Positions 51,103 through 64,000 of a stretch of 64,000 nucleotides of DNA are shown here, piece by piece. The notes under the pieces were generated by a model. The model ran no database searches, was not told the DNA's origin, and saw only the letters and a list, made by a program, of their open reading frames with translations. The stretch covers positions 7,470,963 through 7,534,962 of the forward strand of contig OU452231.1 of NCBI GenBank assembly GCA_911728455.2, given 5' to 3'. Both the position numbers and the translations under genes were made by a program. How positions within the stretch are numbered: position 1 is the stretch's first letter; each line of letters begins with the position of its first letter. The DNA comes from Marthasterias glacialis. Taxonomy: Eukaryota; Echinodermata; Asteroidea; Forcipulatida; Asteriidae.

Positions 51103-54100
51103 TCTCTGACTGTCATCATTCTGAAGACTCATCCCTCTTCCTATTTACATGATAATGATCCTCTCAGGTGTTTCCATCAGGAAATCTGTTTATTTTTAAT
51201 TTTACCAAGCTTTGTTACAATGGGCTGACGGTATTGGATGACCAGTCGTCACCGTGTGGCCAGCCATGCATGCCTAGATACACTCTAGGCCAACCACCGC
51301 TGGGCCTTCTGGCTTGAAAGGTCGCTGCCAATGAAGGGCTTGTTTTTATAGTCATGGATACTTGACATGAATTTGGTTGTATTTTTTGTGTATTTCTTTC
51401 TGGGGGGGGGGGGGGGCCCTGCACAGAAGAGAATACGTTGTTCTAGTTTATCATTTTTGTTGACAGGAAATTCCAAGCTGTTCTTGAAGAGTTGTTATGA
51501 AAAGGAAAACATTACTCAGTAAAATTTCAATGAAATATGCAATAATGTATTCAGTATTAAAGAGCATATACAAGAATTTGAAATTAATGCTTCACATTTG
51601 ATGAATATGTCATAAATGTCACTAAAGGGCTTTGTTTTTTTCTTCTTGAAGCGGCAACAATTCAAAGAGTATAAACAGAGTAGTTTAAACTTGAGTGACA
51701 CTTACTAGCCCTCACTGGCCTGTTCATGTTGACATTCTGAGTGCAATTCATCATTTAAATTACATCTTGACAGTTTTTCCCCCAAACAAGAAGAATAAAG
51801 ACCTATGTTATAAAAGTCTGTGACACAGCTGATTCTAGGCCGTCATCGCCGAACCATCTCGGAGGCATTTTACCTCTTTGTTACTTGATTGAGTTAAGCC
51901 TCCTGGAGCAAGTGCTGTTGTTTTTATGAGCAAACTCAGGGTCTTTCCACACCTTGCTTTCTTGTGCTTGCAACCATGCATTTAATTTTATCTCTGAAAT
52001 TTAAGGCATGAATAGAATGGAGAAAAAGTCCCCAAAACACGACACAAATGGATGTATTTTCTTGCAGTTGTAGCTTGATGTTTTGTGCATGCTACATGTA
52101 TAAACAATTGTAATTTTGTTTTGCTCCATTTCTTTTGTGAACACAATTGGAGTTTTCTCTGCTGTGTCTGACTCATTGGATGTGGGGGAATACAAGGATT
52201 GGCTCATCATGCCAAGAATTTACTGTAGGACTTTCTCAATTCACACATTTTGTTTCATCGGTTGGCTTCATGCTCAACCTTGGTTTTTCTTGTTTAGTAC
52301 CTGGATGGTTTGATTCGACACAAAACTCTTTGCTACCTGCCATGTTGTTTTTAAACCACAGTCTTCCCTCTGTGAATACCTCTCTGTAGAATAAATTACG
52401 CCAGTCTCATTACGGCTAAGTGCAGTGAAGAAACGGAGGGGTCATTTCATCAAAGGACCCAACGTAGCTGTTGAGCTACCCCTTTTTAGTTCTGCGGGTT
52501 CCAAAGAATAGACTGGTTCAAAATCAGTGGCATAATCGGTACTCATTGCTTGGGGCTGGTCAGCTTCCTTGGATACCCATCATAATCTCCGTCGACCGAG
52601 CGTCTGCCACGGCAGCAAGCTGAAGAAAATTTATATAGAAAAACTGTCTCATGCCTTGCAAATGTAGGGCCTACGCGATTAAATTTTAATGGCAGTTGTG
52701 CAGCATTGGATTTGATCTGACGTGAGAAGACGAGAGGGAGTGGATAAAACCTCAGGAAATCTCATCTATTTTCCATAATGGCCTTGCAGGAAGGAAGAGA
52801 AGAAAAAAAAGAGACAAAGTATGTGTTTTCCTTAACCCCCATCGGCAGGAGCGCTGAATCGGGGAAGCATCAGCGTAATGAGTCGTCATCATTGACACAG
52901 GGGGCTATTCCGCTGAAATCAGGCTTGCTAATTTGATCTTTCCGTTTTTAGTTTGTTGTTTTTTTTATCGGCGGGTAACTCGGGTTTTCATTTGAATAAG
53001 AAAACATCCGCAAACTGCTACCTGTAGGACAATTCATCTTCACCACGATGATGAGACTTTAATTCATTGTCCAAATACCCGGCGAGATGAGTAACTGCAG
53101 GAAAGATGTTCTCAACATCTGTCAAGAAGCACACCTACATCTCTGAATGGTCATTGTCTTACTCTTTTTTTTGGTTTCCTTTGTTGTGTAATGAATATTT
53201 TGGGGATGCAGGGATTGTGGTACTAATTTGTTATCTTAATATTCACCGTGAGACTAGTAAAAAAAAGGGAGGACGATGATCAGAACATCTGTCGGTTACC
53301 GAACATATCTTGTCAGTTTTTCATCAGGTTTTTTTATATTTTTAGTATAAAACTTTCAACAAATTGAGAGTGATTATTTTTTTTACAAATTTAAGCTGAT
53401 TTAAGTTAATGATGGCATGAGATGTCTTTTTCTCCGATTTTTTTTTTTCTTTGTTTTTTTATGGGCAGGAAGTTTATTACGTTTTCTTCGGGATAGTACC
53501 AAATGTAAATGAATACACATAATCTTAAATTTTAATGTCATTTGTTAAAACTATTCCTAGCGAGTATGGAACATCATGTTTACATTTGATCAAATCAGAA
53601 CGGATTATTTTAGCCTTTGAGAAAGTCTTGACTCGGGTAAAAACGTGAGGCCTTTAACAATTTGTTTGCGTTTATACAACAGGTCCTTTTGGTTGGTAAG
53701 CAGTTGCAGGTGTTTTTTTCCGGATTATTTTAGTTGAATATTATACAAGCATGGATTGCTTTGTTTTAAATTTAAATTTTTACTACTCAGTCTAGAAGAA
53801 CGAAAAAAATTACATAAAATCCATTTACCATATATATTTTCATTCAGTCACCCCATAAAAAAGAAAAAGAAAAAAATTTAAAGGAAAAGTAAAAATGAAG
53901 AAAACAAAAGAAACAATTAAAAATCTCTTTAAATAAAATAATTCAGTGTCTAGAGAAATTTAACCTAAACATAGCACGAGACGTCTTTAAGGCGTGTAAG
54001 TTTCTGTTCCGGCTTTCCGCCAAGGATCCTACAAAAATATGCAACGGAGGGAGTCCCTCATACCAATAGAAACTCTAGCAGTGTTGTTACATTTGAAGGG

Positions 54101-57100
54101 GGGTTGGTTGAAGAATAATGACATTCAGTTGAGCTGTGGAGTTATGAAACTGGCTTATTTCACACCCCAGAGCCGCCGTAGCTTGCATAGCTGCATGAGA
54201 TGAGGGTACTAACCCTGTCCAGGACTTGCGAAGGGGCTGTGTGTATATACGGACGGGATAAACCGAGTCCTCATGATGTATGCAGAGATGCAATGCCGTA
54301 GTTGGACCACGTTACTAATTTGCCAGTTGACACCACGCGGCGGTGAGGGTATAAGCTTGCTTGCCTGGCCGGCCATGTGCTGCTGCTGCTGCTGCGATGG
54401 GCTCGGATGTGGGTCAAGGAAAAAGCTGAGATGTGTCGTGAATATCATGAATTTGGCCACTTTGCAAATGCTGCTTGATTTCAGCAACCTTTTGGGGTTA
54501 AATTATGAAATTCTGTGACAACATTCGAACTCCACACGCTACAAAATTATAAACTATCAAAACAACTGATTATCAATTAAATAAATGTAGTAATTACTGG
54601 CTGCATTGATTGTATTTGGAATGTTGAAAAATAGTTTGTTTTTGTTTTTCAACTGCGTCAATTACAGATAAACAATTGAAGATAAAAGTAACTACTTATA
54701 ATTTCTCGTAGGAAGGATTTTTTTTTTTGGCTGTCAAAGTTGCGGTGATATTTTGTGTTTTTCTTTATGATGATTGTATTTCTGCTATCAGAAACATGCT
54801 GGGTTTTTAAAGAGTGAAAATGATCTTGTATCTCTATACGAAATAACTGGTTTCAATATAAATTTGATTCTGCCAAAAGTCACTGATTTGGTTTATTGTA
54901 CAGACAACACCTGGACTTTTCCTTGGTAAAAAAATCAGTAAAATTTCCCTCAAAAAGGTCAGTTGTTTTGTCTATTAACACGTAAATCAGTGGTTGAAAT
55001 GCTTTGAGAAAGTAGAAAATTGTTCATTATTGATTTCATACCGACATTTTCCATTGTGAATTCAGGTATACACTGAATGATTATAAGCAAGCATTGTTCC
55101 GATTGCATTACAGTTTCGTCAAGTGAAAATTGACAGAAGTGTTGGTTTCAGAACCGCTCAGTCATTCACCCATAGGTTTAGCGTGAACCACAGTTAACTG
55201 CTGATCATCCTTTTATAGTAAACTAGAGACCAGGCTTTGGCGACGTGAAAACGGCTCCAATTATTTTTCCTGTTGGGTGGTAAAACGCTGAGACGATTTG
55301 CCGTACACGGCGCATAGGATGAGTAAAGCGTGCTTAATTCATCCAGGAAAACGCTGATTTGTATTCAATTTGGTTGGATTAAGCCCGACTGGTACCCTTA
55401 GGGCTGCTAGATTCATTGGTCATGGAGTGCCCAGGTGCAGTGTGGGTACCGGGAAGGTGATCATCACAGCGCTAACGTAATTGTTGATTGTACTACGCCG
55501 TGTTTACTCAGAAAATTGGAAGTGTGTGCTGTGTGCGATTGTGGACAAGCTGTTGCTCACACTTCCAGCATGGGCATAATTATGTGGCATCATAAGGACA
55601 TCTGTATAAAGTTGATTAGTTTGATTCGGTAACTTATTGTTTATTTAAAAATTGAGATGGTTTTACAGTAATAAACCTATAAAGTGAACAAACAAATCCA
55701 GAGGAATAATTTTGTATTTCACATTCACAATGAAGTGAGGAAGTTTTTTTGAAAGAAGAATAATTTTTGCAGAGCCAGCCACTTAAGTTTTGATGTTGAA
55801 GAACGAAGACATAACTAGCTTGATTCAAAACTAGTCTTAATGTTTTGAGAAGACAAAATGAAGATGATTGCAGTTGTAAGACCGAGGAAACAAATGTGAA
55901 GTGAATTGGTTTGGCGAGTGCTGAAAAATACACTTCTACTAATATGTGTCTCTGAAGTGCTGTTTGGGGTCCTTATCTGCAGAACCAGCCTTTCAATACT
56001 TTCTTGAACATATAGCAAATTGAGACTAAGACATATTGTGCTGATGAACGATGAGAACAGCTCCTATTCCGTAACAGTGGTGTTTTTTTTTTTTTGCCTC
56101 TTCATGACGAGGAAGGGGAACTGCGTTGGATCTTGGGAGGGCAATGTCCGCACTCGGCATTCTAGAGTTCAAGCCGGTGGTGGGGAGCTCTCGCCCAATT
56201 CAAGGGACAACTGTTTAAATACGCATAGACACAGATTATGGTGTGGCAATGAGGTGATTCCAGAATAATGTCAGCTCCAATTTGGCTAATTTGCCAAGTT
56301 ATAACCCATGCCATCTTGATGCATCACTCACCCTTCTATTTGTATGTAGGTGGTAAAGGAGAAGACGAAGGGGTCAACCACCACGCGGTTGGGGGCCCCT
56401 GATTCTTGTTGGGAGGGAGGGGTGTATGTACTGTGGACGGGGTTCAATTGGGGATAACATTCCCTCATGGGTTACCTCATATACAGTGTTGTGTTTAGGA
56501 ACTGGCAAATGTACTGGGGTGGATTGGGGTGTGAGTTGAATCAAGTTTGTTGCTGAGTCTGGTTCTGATCAGGCTTGGGCAATCTAAAAGAAGATAGCTG
56601 GAGAGGTACACGTGTGCATTCTCCCAAACTACATTGTAACCATTTTTCCTGTCTTTGGTTTTTTAATTGTTGCATTGATGAATTTTTATCAGAACAAGAC
56701 TCTGCAACACAATTGGTTTCAACTCACACCCCAATCACTCAGTATCCACATTCCCCCCCCCTGCTTTCTTGCCGTTCTTTTCAAAGGTCTTGCCAATGTC
56801 TGTTTTGATTTTTGGATTGGTAGTACAACTTAATGCGTGTGACAACATTATGAGAGTTTAGTTAGTGAAAGGTTGCCTTTTTCCCAGAGGTAAGAACAGC
56901 TTCATGTACAACATGCGTTTGATGCTGTGTTTGACCTCAAATATGGCAGTGAACACATAAGGTCTAAGGTCTATACTTTGTAAGAAGTCTGATTTGGAAT
57001 CTACGTCCTTTTATTGCAATGTTTTTAAGTCATGTTTCTGTTTTTTTTATACTGACATGGGTAAATATCTTGTACTGGGTAAACATCTAGCACAGACTCT

Positions 57101-57921
57101 TTGTTCTGACGGGGCATTTTGAACTGTTTCACTCTTTATGGACTCAGGCTCAAGATTGTCAATTTGTGTCGCTGACTGTTTGGTGGATACTTTGGTTAAT
57201 TTATAATTTCCCTGAAATCCTTTGTTTCAAATGAATGATTGCACTGCTGAGGAGTTTTGAATACTTGAACAATAAATACATGAAGTGTTGTTGCATCGTT
57301 TGCTTGCATAGAATACTTGTGACTCAGGGGTTGCCTTTAATTTCTTTTTCGGTAACTAGCCATTGGGACCATAGCTTGTCATTTCACTAGTTTGCCATTT
57401 TTCACTGATCTCAAAGGGCCCGTGAAATGTAATTTTTTAATACAATCCTTGGAAATGCACTTGTGTGTGCCATTATTTAGTCTTATTTTCAGTTTTCATT
57501 TTTTCCATTTTCAAGGGTATTTTGATGCCTTTTTGGTTTTTATGCTGATGCAAATTTCCATACTCATGAGCAAAAGTGTGATATCATATCAGGCAGAAAC
57601 CTCAATGGGGTAGTTAGTTTATGCTAAAAAAAATTGACAAAATTGAGGATATTTCACTGTCATCAACTTTCTTTTCTTAGTGATTCGTTGTTGTGTCAGT
57701 TCATGGCAGTAAGCCAACGGGCAAACTTTTCCAACAAATGCTTTCAATAAGCAAATTAGGGGGTTCACAACTTCACCAGAAAACAACAGTGACTCAAAGT
57801 GTCTCCCTGAAAGGACATCACAGCAACAGCACTCTCAGTTGTCCAGAAAAGCATGGACAATTTTTAATGTTTAAAAAAAAGTGCACTTTTCAATAAAATT
57901 AACCAAAGAAGGGATGTCAAT

Positions 57922-58063
57922 GGGAGAATTTAGAATGCCAGGTGGTAGAAGACTTACCAGGCAAATTTCCATTGTTTGCATAGGTCTGAGCATGCGCAAA
58001 TTTCCCGGAACAATGGAATTACCTGTTAAGTCTGCTGCCACCTAGTGTCCTCAAAAGTCTCCC
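57922..58063. mobile_element. 142-bp long-hairpin element (foldback MITE)
   Basis: The left half (GGGAGAATTTAGAATGCC, AGGTGGTAGAAGACTTACC, CAAATTTCCATTGTT) is the near-complete inverted complement of the right half (AACAATGGAATT, AAGTCTGCTGCCACCTAG, AGTCTCCC). The arms are about 55 bases and meet around a central segment that includes GCATGCGC. The inverted repeat extends slightly into the flanks (AATGGGA and TCCCATT). It could be a foldback MITE or a hairpin that makes small RNA. From memory its wording recurs in echinoderm genomes. No coding capacity. Confidence 0.8.
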
Positions 58064-58066
58064 ATT

Positions 58067-58826
58067 AGTTTTCAGACAGTTAAGGGGATTAGAAAATAGC
58101 ACCAAATAAGAAATATTTACTTTGTGGGCCTTTTAAGGTTTTCTTTATAACAGTGTCATTGGTACGAGACTTGAGTGTGAAAACCACGTATATGAACAAT
58201 CTGTGCTGGCAGTGGTTTATGGGTAGTTGTTGGAAGCAATAAACTAGCCAGCTGGACCACTAGGATATTCATTTGTGACCGGTTCACAGGGATTTTCACT
58301 GGGAAGTTTGGTCAGTGGACCCGCTGTTCAGGGAAATCGCTGTTCAGTTTGACATGAATGATAAGTGTGTTAATTATGTGGTTAATGATGCACATCTTTA
58401 GATGTACAGGCTACTGTTGTGGACTGTCTAGATTCAATATTATTCATAAATAATAACACAATAGGTGGTAAAGATAATCCCCAAAAGAATGTTTTTTGTT
58501 TATATTATTTTTGTTTACTATTTCCATTGTCTTTACTCCAGTATTTAATTAGGCTTTTAAAGTTCATATAAAATGACATACACTTTGCTTTGGAATGTGT
58601 AATCTTATTGATTTGTGAGTATTTTGCAACCAGATTGTTTCTGGTAACAATTATTATTATTACTATTATTATTATTTTATTATTATTAATAAGTGGTACA
58701 TGTTTTTTTTTTTTTGAAGTGGCATAGGAGTGAATCATGTCAAACAATATCTATGGCTCATATTTACAGTGTAGTTATCATGACTTGACACTAACGGTAC
58801 GGGGCCTTTGTTGTTCCTTGCTGCAG
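58067..58826. other. 3' end of the intron before the first COE exon
   Basis: Contains a TTA-type triplet microsatellite (about 58648-58692) and a T12 run just after it, then the branch-point candidate CTAAC (58791-58795), a T-rich tract and the acceptor AG at 58825-58826. Nothing else is recognised. Confidence 0.8.
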
Positions 58827-58908
58827 GTTTTTCTTGAAGTTTTTCCTCAAGTGCAACCAAAACTGCTTGAAGAATGCCGGGAACCCAAGGGACATGCGGA
58901 GGTTTCAG
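58827..58908 (+). CDS. EBF: COE/EBF transcription factor, internal exon (DNA-binding domain, FFLK...RRFQ)
   Basis: This is an internal exon of a COE (Collier/Olf/EBF) transcription factor, a nuclear DNA-binding protein that acts as a dimer in neuronal and mesodermal or blood-cell differentiation. It has one leading base (G, completing an Arg codon from the previous exon) and 27 codons. They contain [13 protein letters not shown] and NPRDMRRFQ, which as I remember them match the vertebrate EBF DNA-binding domain residue for residue, just after the zinc knuckle. The acceptor AG is at 58825-58826 behind a T-rich tract, with a CTAAC branch-point candidate at 58791-58795. The donor is CAG|gtaagc at 58909. 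The exon enters in phase 2 and leaves in phase 0, which fits the next exon. The reading frame is intact and shows no sign of a pseudogene. The previous exon, which should carry the zinc-knuckle Cys/His residues, was not found upstream in this window. The family is near certain. Which vertebrate paralogue it matches cannot be told, as invertebrates usually have one COE gene. Confidence 0.96.
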
Positions 58909-60226
58909 GTAAGCATTGGTCGAGCGTTGTGCTCAGGATCGATTCAGCAGGCACCATTACAAGACAGTCCGCCCACCTCTTGTGCCTCCCCCCCCCCTCT
59001 AATGTCAACATGCAACGGGGTGCTGGGCATGTGGTTGCATGCGTGCTACTCTCAGAGCAGGAAAAATAGGAAGTTCAGGATTTGTTTTGAAAAGCGGCGT
59101 GTTGAAATCGATGCTGGATTTATAAGTGGCCAGCAATCAATAGCCATTCCTTGTGGTAGCTACACAAACAAAGGAATGGTGGTAGGAATATATAAGATGA
59201 GATTTTTTCCTGCCTCCTTATTGTTCTGTCCCCCAGCGTCTGGGCTTTTTACGAGTGCGTACTCAGTCATGCCCGGATGCTGGGGCGGGGAGGGAAACAC
59301 AACGTGAAAACAAGAGAGGAGTAAAGTGAACATTGAATTGAAATGATCCTTTCCATATGACGATGTCTATCTTAGGCTAATTGGCAGAATCAATGATCGA
59401 AACCCATCGAGGGGAATTGACAAGTGATGGGAGCCAGATAACCAGTTTTTTTTTCTTCATGATTTTTTTATTCCTAGCCATTAAGAATGGCCCCCCTCCT
59501 TCATACAAGTATGACCGTCATATCTATTGATTATTACTGAGTGCTCATTGGGCTGCCAATCAGAGGTATTTGCTTTTAGGACCTGCGTAACTTGTTGGGA
59601 GTATCGGGTGGCCAGTCCAGGGAAATATAACATAAAACCTCCCTCCCTTGGAAAAAAAAAAAGCGTGAGTGCTGGATAAGCCAGATAGGGGTGTAGTGTG
59701 AAAACGGACCTGTGTGTGTCATGATTGGGTTTAATACATGTTGGCCTAATTACAGGGAGAGGAAATATCGGGGCGAGTTGGAGGCGTTGAGGTACCCCAG
59801 TGTGTTGGCAGTGCCAGCATGGCAACGATTGGCTTACCTAGGGGGTTGAACGGTGAAATCAAAGCGGGAATAAGTACATGTATGTTCATTTTAAAGTGGA
59901 ACAACATCATGGACAGGGGGCATAGACTCCATTGCCGGGGAAAATGGAACATGACTGCTCCCCCGCGATTCAGAGACAATATTTCATAAAATTGTGGGGA
60001 GGAGTAAGGTCAGTTTCACTTTTTTTTAAAACCGGGACGTTTGTTTTCTGTTGAATGTTGACTCGATTTCTGACTAAGAACTCAAATAATACTCCATTGC
60101 GATAAAACTCTCACGTGGTTATAGTGTGATTTGGGGGGGGGGGTTCATGAGAAGTTGTGAGGGAGGGGGCTAGGTATGACTCTAAAACAGGCACCAGTAG
60201 TTTTTCTTTTCTTTTTTTTTTGGAGA

Positions 60227-60248
60227 GGGGGGGGGGCGGGGTGAGGGG
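60227..60248 (+). repeat. G-quadruplex-type tract
   Basis: G10, C, G4, TGA, G4 supplies at least four G runs of three or more with short loops, preceded by a T-rich stretch. It lies on the non-template strand of the COE intron, so the G-rich form would be in the nascent RNA. Confidence 0.7.
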
Positions 60249-60709
60249 TGTATTTTGCTGGGACACACAAGCCACTGAGTCACTGTTTTTGTCAAATGGC
60301 TTGTCATGCACGATTCCTTGTAATGTGATTATTGAAGTCACCTTTAACTTTTGCTTATTTTATTGAAACCTATATCTCAGAGGGAAAGGATAAACACTTA
60401 AAAAAAAGAGATGAGTTAGGGGCTGTTTTACTTGTTCTTATGTCTCAGAAAGAACTGAAAATCCTCACAAAAAAAATAAATAAAATTGATTCAACTTTTT
60501 GCTGCAAGAGCCCCATGTTTGCAGTCAGTTAAGAATGAAAAAAGTCGGCATTTCTGGTTGGAGTTGGATTTTTCTATACATTATTGCTCACAAACCATGG
60601 TCTATTTGATCTTAGATCTTAGTTTTTCCAAAAGTAAAAGAATTCAACTAACCCTGTTTCTTAGTTGTGCCATTGAAAATTGAAAAACAAAATAAGAAGT
60701 CTTGCTGTG

Positions 60710-60881
60710 CCTGGCATTGTCTTGTCTATTTTTTAGACATACTACAGTTTGCATTCCAGAATTGTACAATATTTACACTTAAAAATTTTTCATTTCCTGG
60801 CATTGTCTTGTCTATTTTTTAGACATACTACAGTTTGCATTCCAGAATTGTACAATATTTACACTTAAAAAATTTTCATTT
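60710..60881. repeat. Tandem duplication, 2 x 86 bp, nearly identical
   Basis: Copy 1 is 60710-60795 and copy 2 is 60796-60881. They begin CCTGGCATTGTCTTG and end TTTTCATTT, and differ at one base in the A/T run near the end. Such high identity points to a recent duplication by slippage or unequal crossing-over, or to an assembly artefact. It lies inside the intron and does not touch splice signals. Confidence 0.97.
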
Positions 60882-61086
60882 GTAATTTAGAAAGTACCAT
60901 TGAAAAGTCTCATCCATTTCTGTGTTACTTTGAGATATAAATTCAGAGATGTTGAAATCACTGTTTGGAAAATGCCAACTTTTTTTGCTCCATGTCTTGA
61001 AGCAATTTATGCGTGCTTTACTGACTCTTTTGTTAAACAAACCCCCATGCTTGCCGACTAAATAAAACATTAGCAATGTCTTGTGA

Positions 61087-63016
<1,930 letters not shown>

Positions 63017-63531
63017 GGGCCCAATTTCATAGAGCTGCTTAAAGAACAAAAAGTAGCTCAGCATAACGAAATTATGCTTACCGGACCAAGGTTACCAACC
63101 AAAATACCATGTCACATGTTGTTACCAATAATCTTAAGCAATCATTCCTGCTTAAAGCCCCAGCTCAACATTGGTAAGATGAAAAACATAAGTGTTCACA
63201 GATTTACATATACCTTACATGGTATAAAGATGACGGTAGAAAACTTTCCTTCAAATACTTCTGCCTAAAGTGATATCATTTTCCAATAATAAATGAAATA
63301 AACAAATTAGTTTTCGTCCCAGTGAGACGAAAACTCTGCCTAATAGGAATGCGTCAAAAAAAATGCTGAACGTATTTTTACCGTTTTCTCAAAAATGAAA
63401 CAAACGAAATGAGCTGACATTTTCACAGGTTGGTTTTATTACATATTTTCTTGATTTGTGCAAAGAATGGAAGCATTTACGGTCAGTTCACCAATGCTGA
63501 GCTGGGGCTTTAAGCAGCTCTAAGTGGGCCC
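63017..63531. mobile_element. GGGCCC-ended MITE, interrupted by a family B element
   Basis: The left end reads GGGCCCAATTTCATAGAGC then TGCTTAA. The right end, read inverted, is GGGCCCACTTAGAGCTGCTTAA. These form clear terminal inverted repeats. The interior is split by the family B copy (63156-63509), which sits in the TTAA of the right terminal repeat, so without it the element would be about 157 bp. From memory, the CAATTTCATAGAGCTGCTTAA wording is a very common echinoderm repeat. The flanking target duplication is not obvious. No coding capacity. Confidence 0.85.
63156..63509 (+). mobile_element. Family B MITE, copy 2 (354 bp, nested, perfect TTAA flanks)
   Basis: The ends AGCCCCAGCTCAACATTGGT and, read inverted, AGCCCCAGCTCAGCATTGGT are almost identical. 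It is flanked by exact TTAA at 63152-63155 and 63510-63513. It has inserted into the terminal repeat of an older element. It aligns along its length with the copy at 20495-20790 and carries the family core at 63383-63435. Well-matched ends suggest it is younger than the other family B copy. No coding capacity. Confidence 0.95.
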
Positions 63532-64000
63532 AGAGAAGAGAAGCACTCAGTGATGATGATGACATCCTATCAGCCAAGTGATAGATACGTGGGACAGCCG
63601 TGGGTGTGTCAGGGCAGTTTTTCAATGATGTAGTTACAAACGTTGACTTGGTACATTCACAGAGGTCTTTAGTCAATACCTGTTGATGGGGGACCCGACA
63701 CTAAACCGATTGAAGTAGATTAAGGCACCTTAAACTTTGAAACCAAACTCAATGATAAGAGGCCGTCTGAACACAAAAATGCAGACCTGACAAATCCAAA
63801 AAAAGGTATAGAATCTATAGACTTAAAGATGGGGGTTTGTATCTGATCTCCACAATAAACAGGAAGAGCTACTGTATATGGCTCTATTGACTGTGTGGTT
63901 ATGCTAAGACATGGCTATGTTAATGGATATCATATTGTTAAGAGAAGGGGGGGGGGCTGGAATTTACAGACCTGTCAAGTAGTCAAATAAATTAATGTTC
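63532..64000. other. COE intron continuing past the window
   Basis: A short G run lies at about 63949-63957. No exon or mobile element is recognised, and the intron is not closed inside the window. Confidence 0.5.

Larger units (their letters stand above)
48733..57918. other. Non-coding, probably COE 5' intron
   Basis: No exon recognised. It holds GA (49551-49572), TC (50532-50564) and C19 plus CA (51055-51102) microsatellites, a G15 run (51402-51416), an A-rich segment (about 53855-53945), a GGCCGGCC site (54367-54374) next to a CTG triplet run (54380-54393), and a CAGTTAACTG palindrome near 55187. The 184-codon frame on the - strand (49300-49854) spans the GA repeat and is not a gene. Confidence 0.5.

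Noticed and set aside
54361-54420. CTG-repeat region giving CCCCCCD, also considered for the zinc knuckle
   Set aside because: It is a simple triplet run. The sequence after it does not match DKKSCGNRNE.
55435-55632. Cysteine-containing frame (CAVCDCG) considered as the missing COE zinc-knuckle exon
   Set aside because: The spacing and neighbouring residues do not match HEIMCSRCCDKKSC, and there are no fitting splice sites.
58737-59307. Two long overlapping frames covering the first COE exon
   Set aside because: Outside 58827-58908 they are intron read-through. Only the exon part is coding.

Overview
The window reads as deuterostome invertebrate DNA, most likely from an echinoderm. The overall composition is AT-rich. 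It contains long C/G homopolymers, GGCCTA-type words and several families of short inverted-repeat elements whose wording I recall from echinoderm genomes (memory, not a search). Coding content is very low. The only coding sequence I can support is two neighbouring internal exons of one COE (Collier/Olf/EBF) transcription-factor gene on the + strand, at 58827-58908 and 61132-61252. They encode part of the DNA-binding domain, and both have good splice sites and compatible phases. No other reading frame has recognisable family similarity or a coding-like composition. The longest open frames are artefacts of homopolymers and microsatellites.

Layout: bases 1-58826 lie 5' of the first exon. I find none of the expected upstream COE exons there (N-terminus, the HEIMCSRCC zinc knuckle). 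The simplest reading is that most or all of this stretch is one very long intron, entering phase 2 at the FFLK exon. The intron between the two exons is 2223 bp and holds an almost perfect 86-bp tandem duplication. The intron after the second exon runs past the window end, and I did not find the next (IPT-domain) exon.

The non-coding DNA carries identifiable mobile elements. Family A has two copies in opposite orientation (16062-16429 and 48354-48728). Family B has two copies (20495-20790 and 63156-63509). There is one family C element (23689-24088), a GGGCCC-ended element (63017-63531) into which a family B copy has jumped, a small CAGG-ended element (19929-20101) and a 142-bp long-hairpin element (57922-58063). 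Families A and B share an internal core motif and TTAA-flanked ends, so they look like branches of one non-autonomous DNA transposon lineage.

The rest is apparently single-copy intron with microsatellites, G/C runs, AT-rich islands and several short perfect palindromes or inverted repeats. These last are candidate regulatory sites. One perfect EBF-type palindrome at 47646-47655 would suit autoregulation of the COE gene, but this is inference only.
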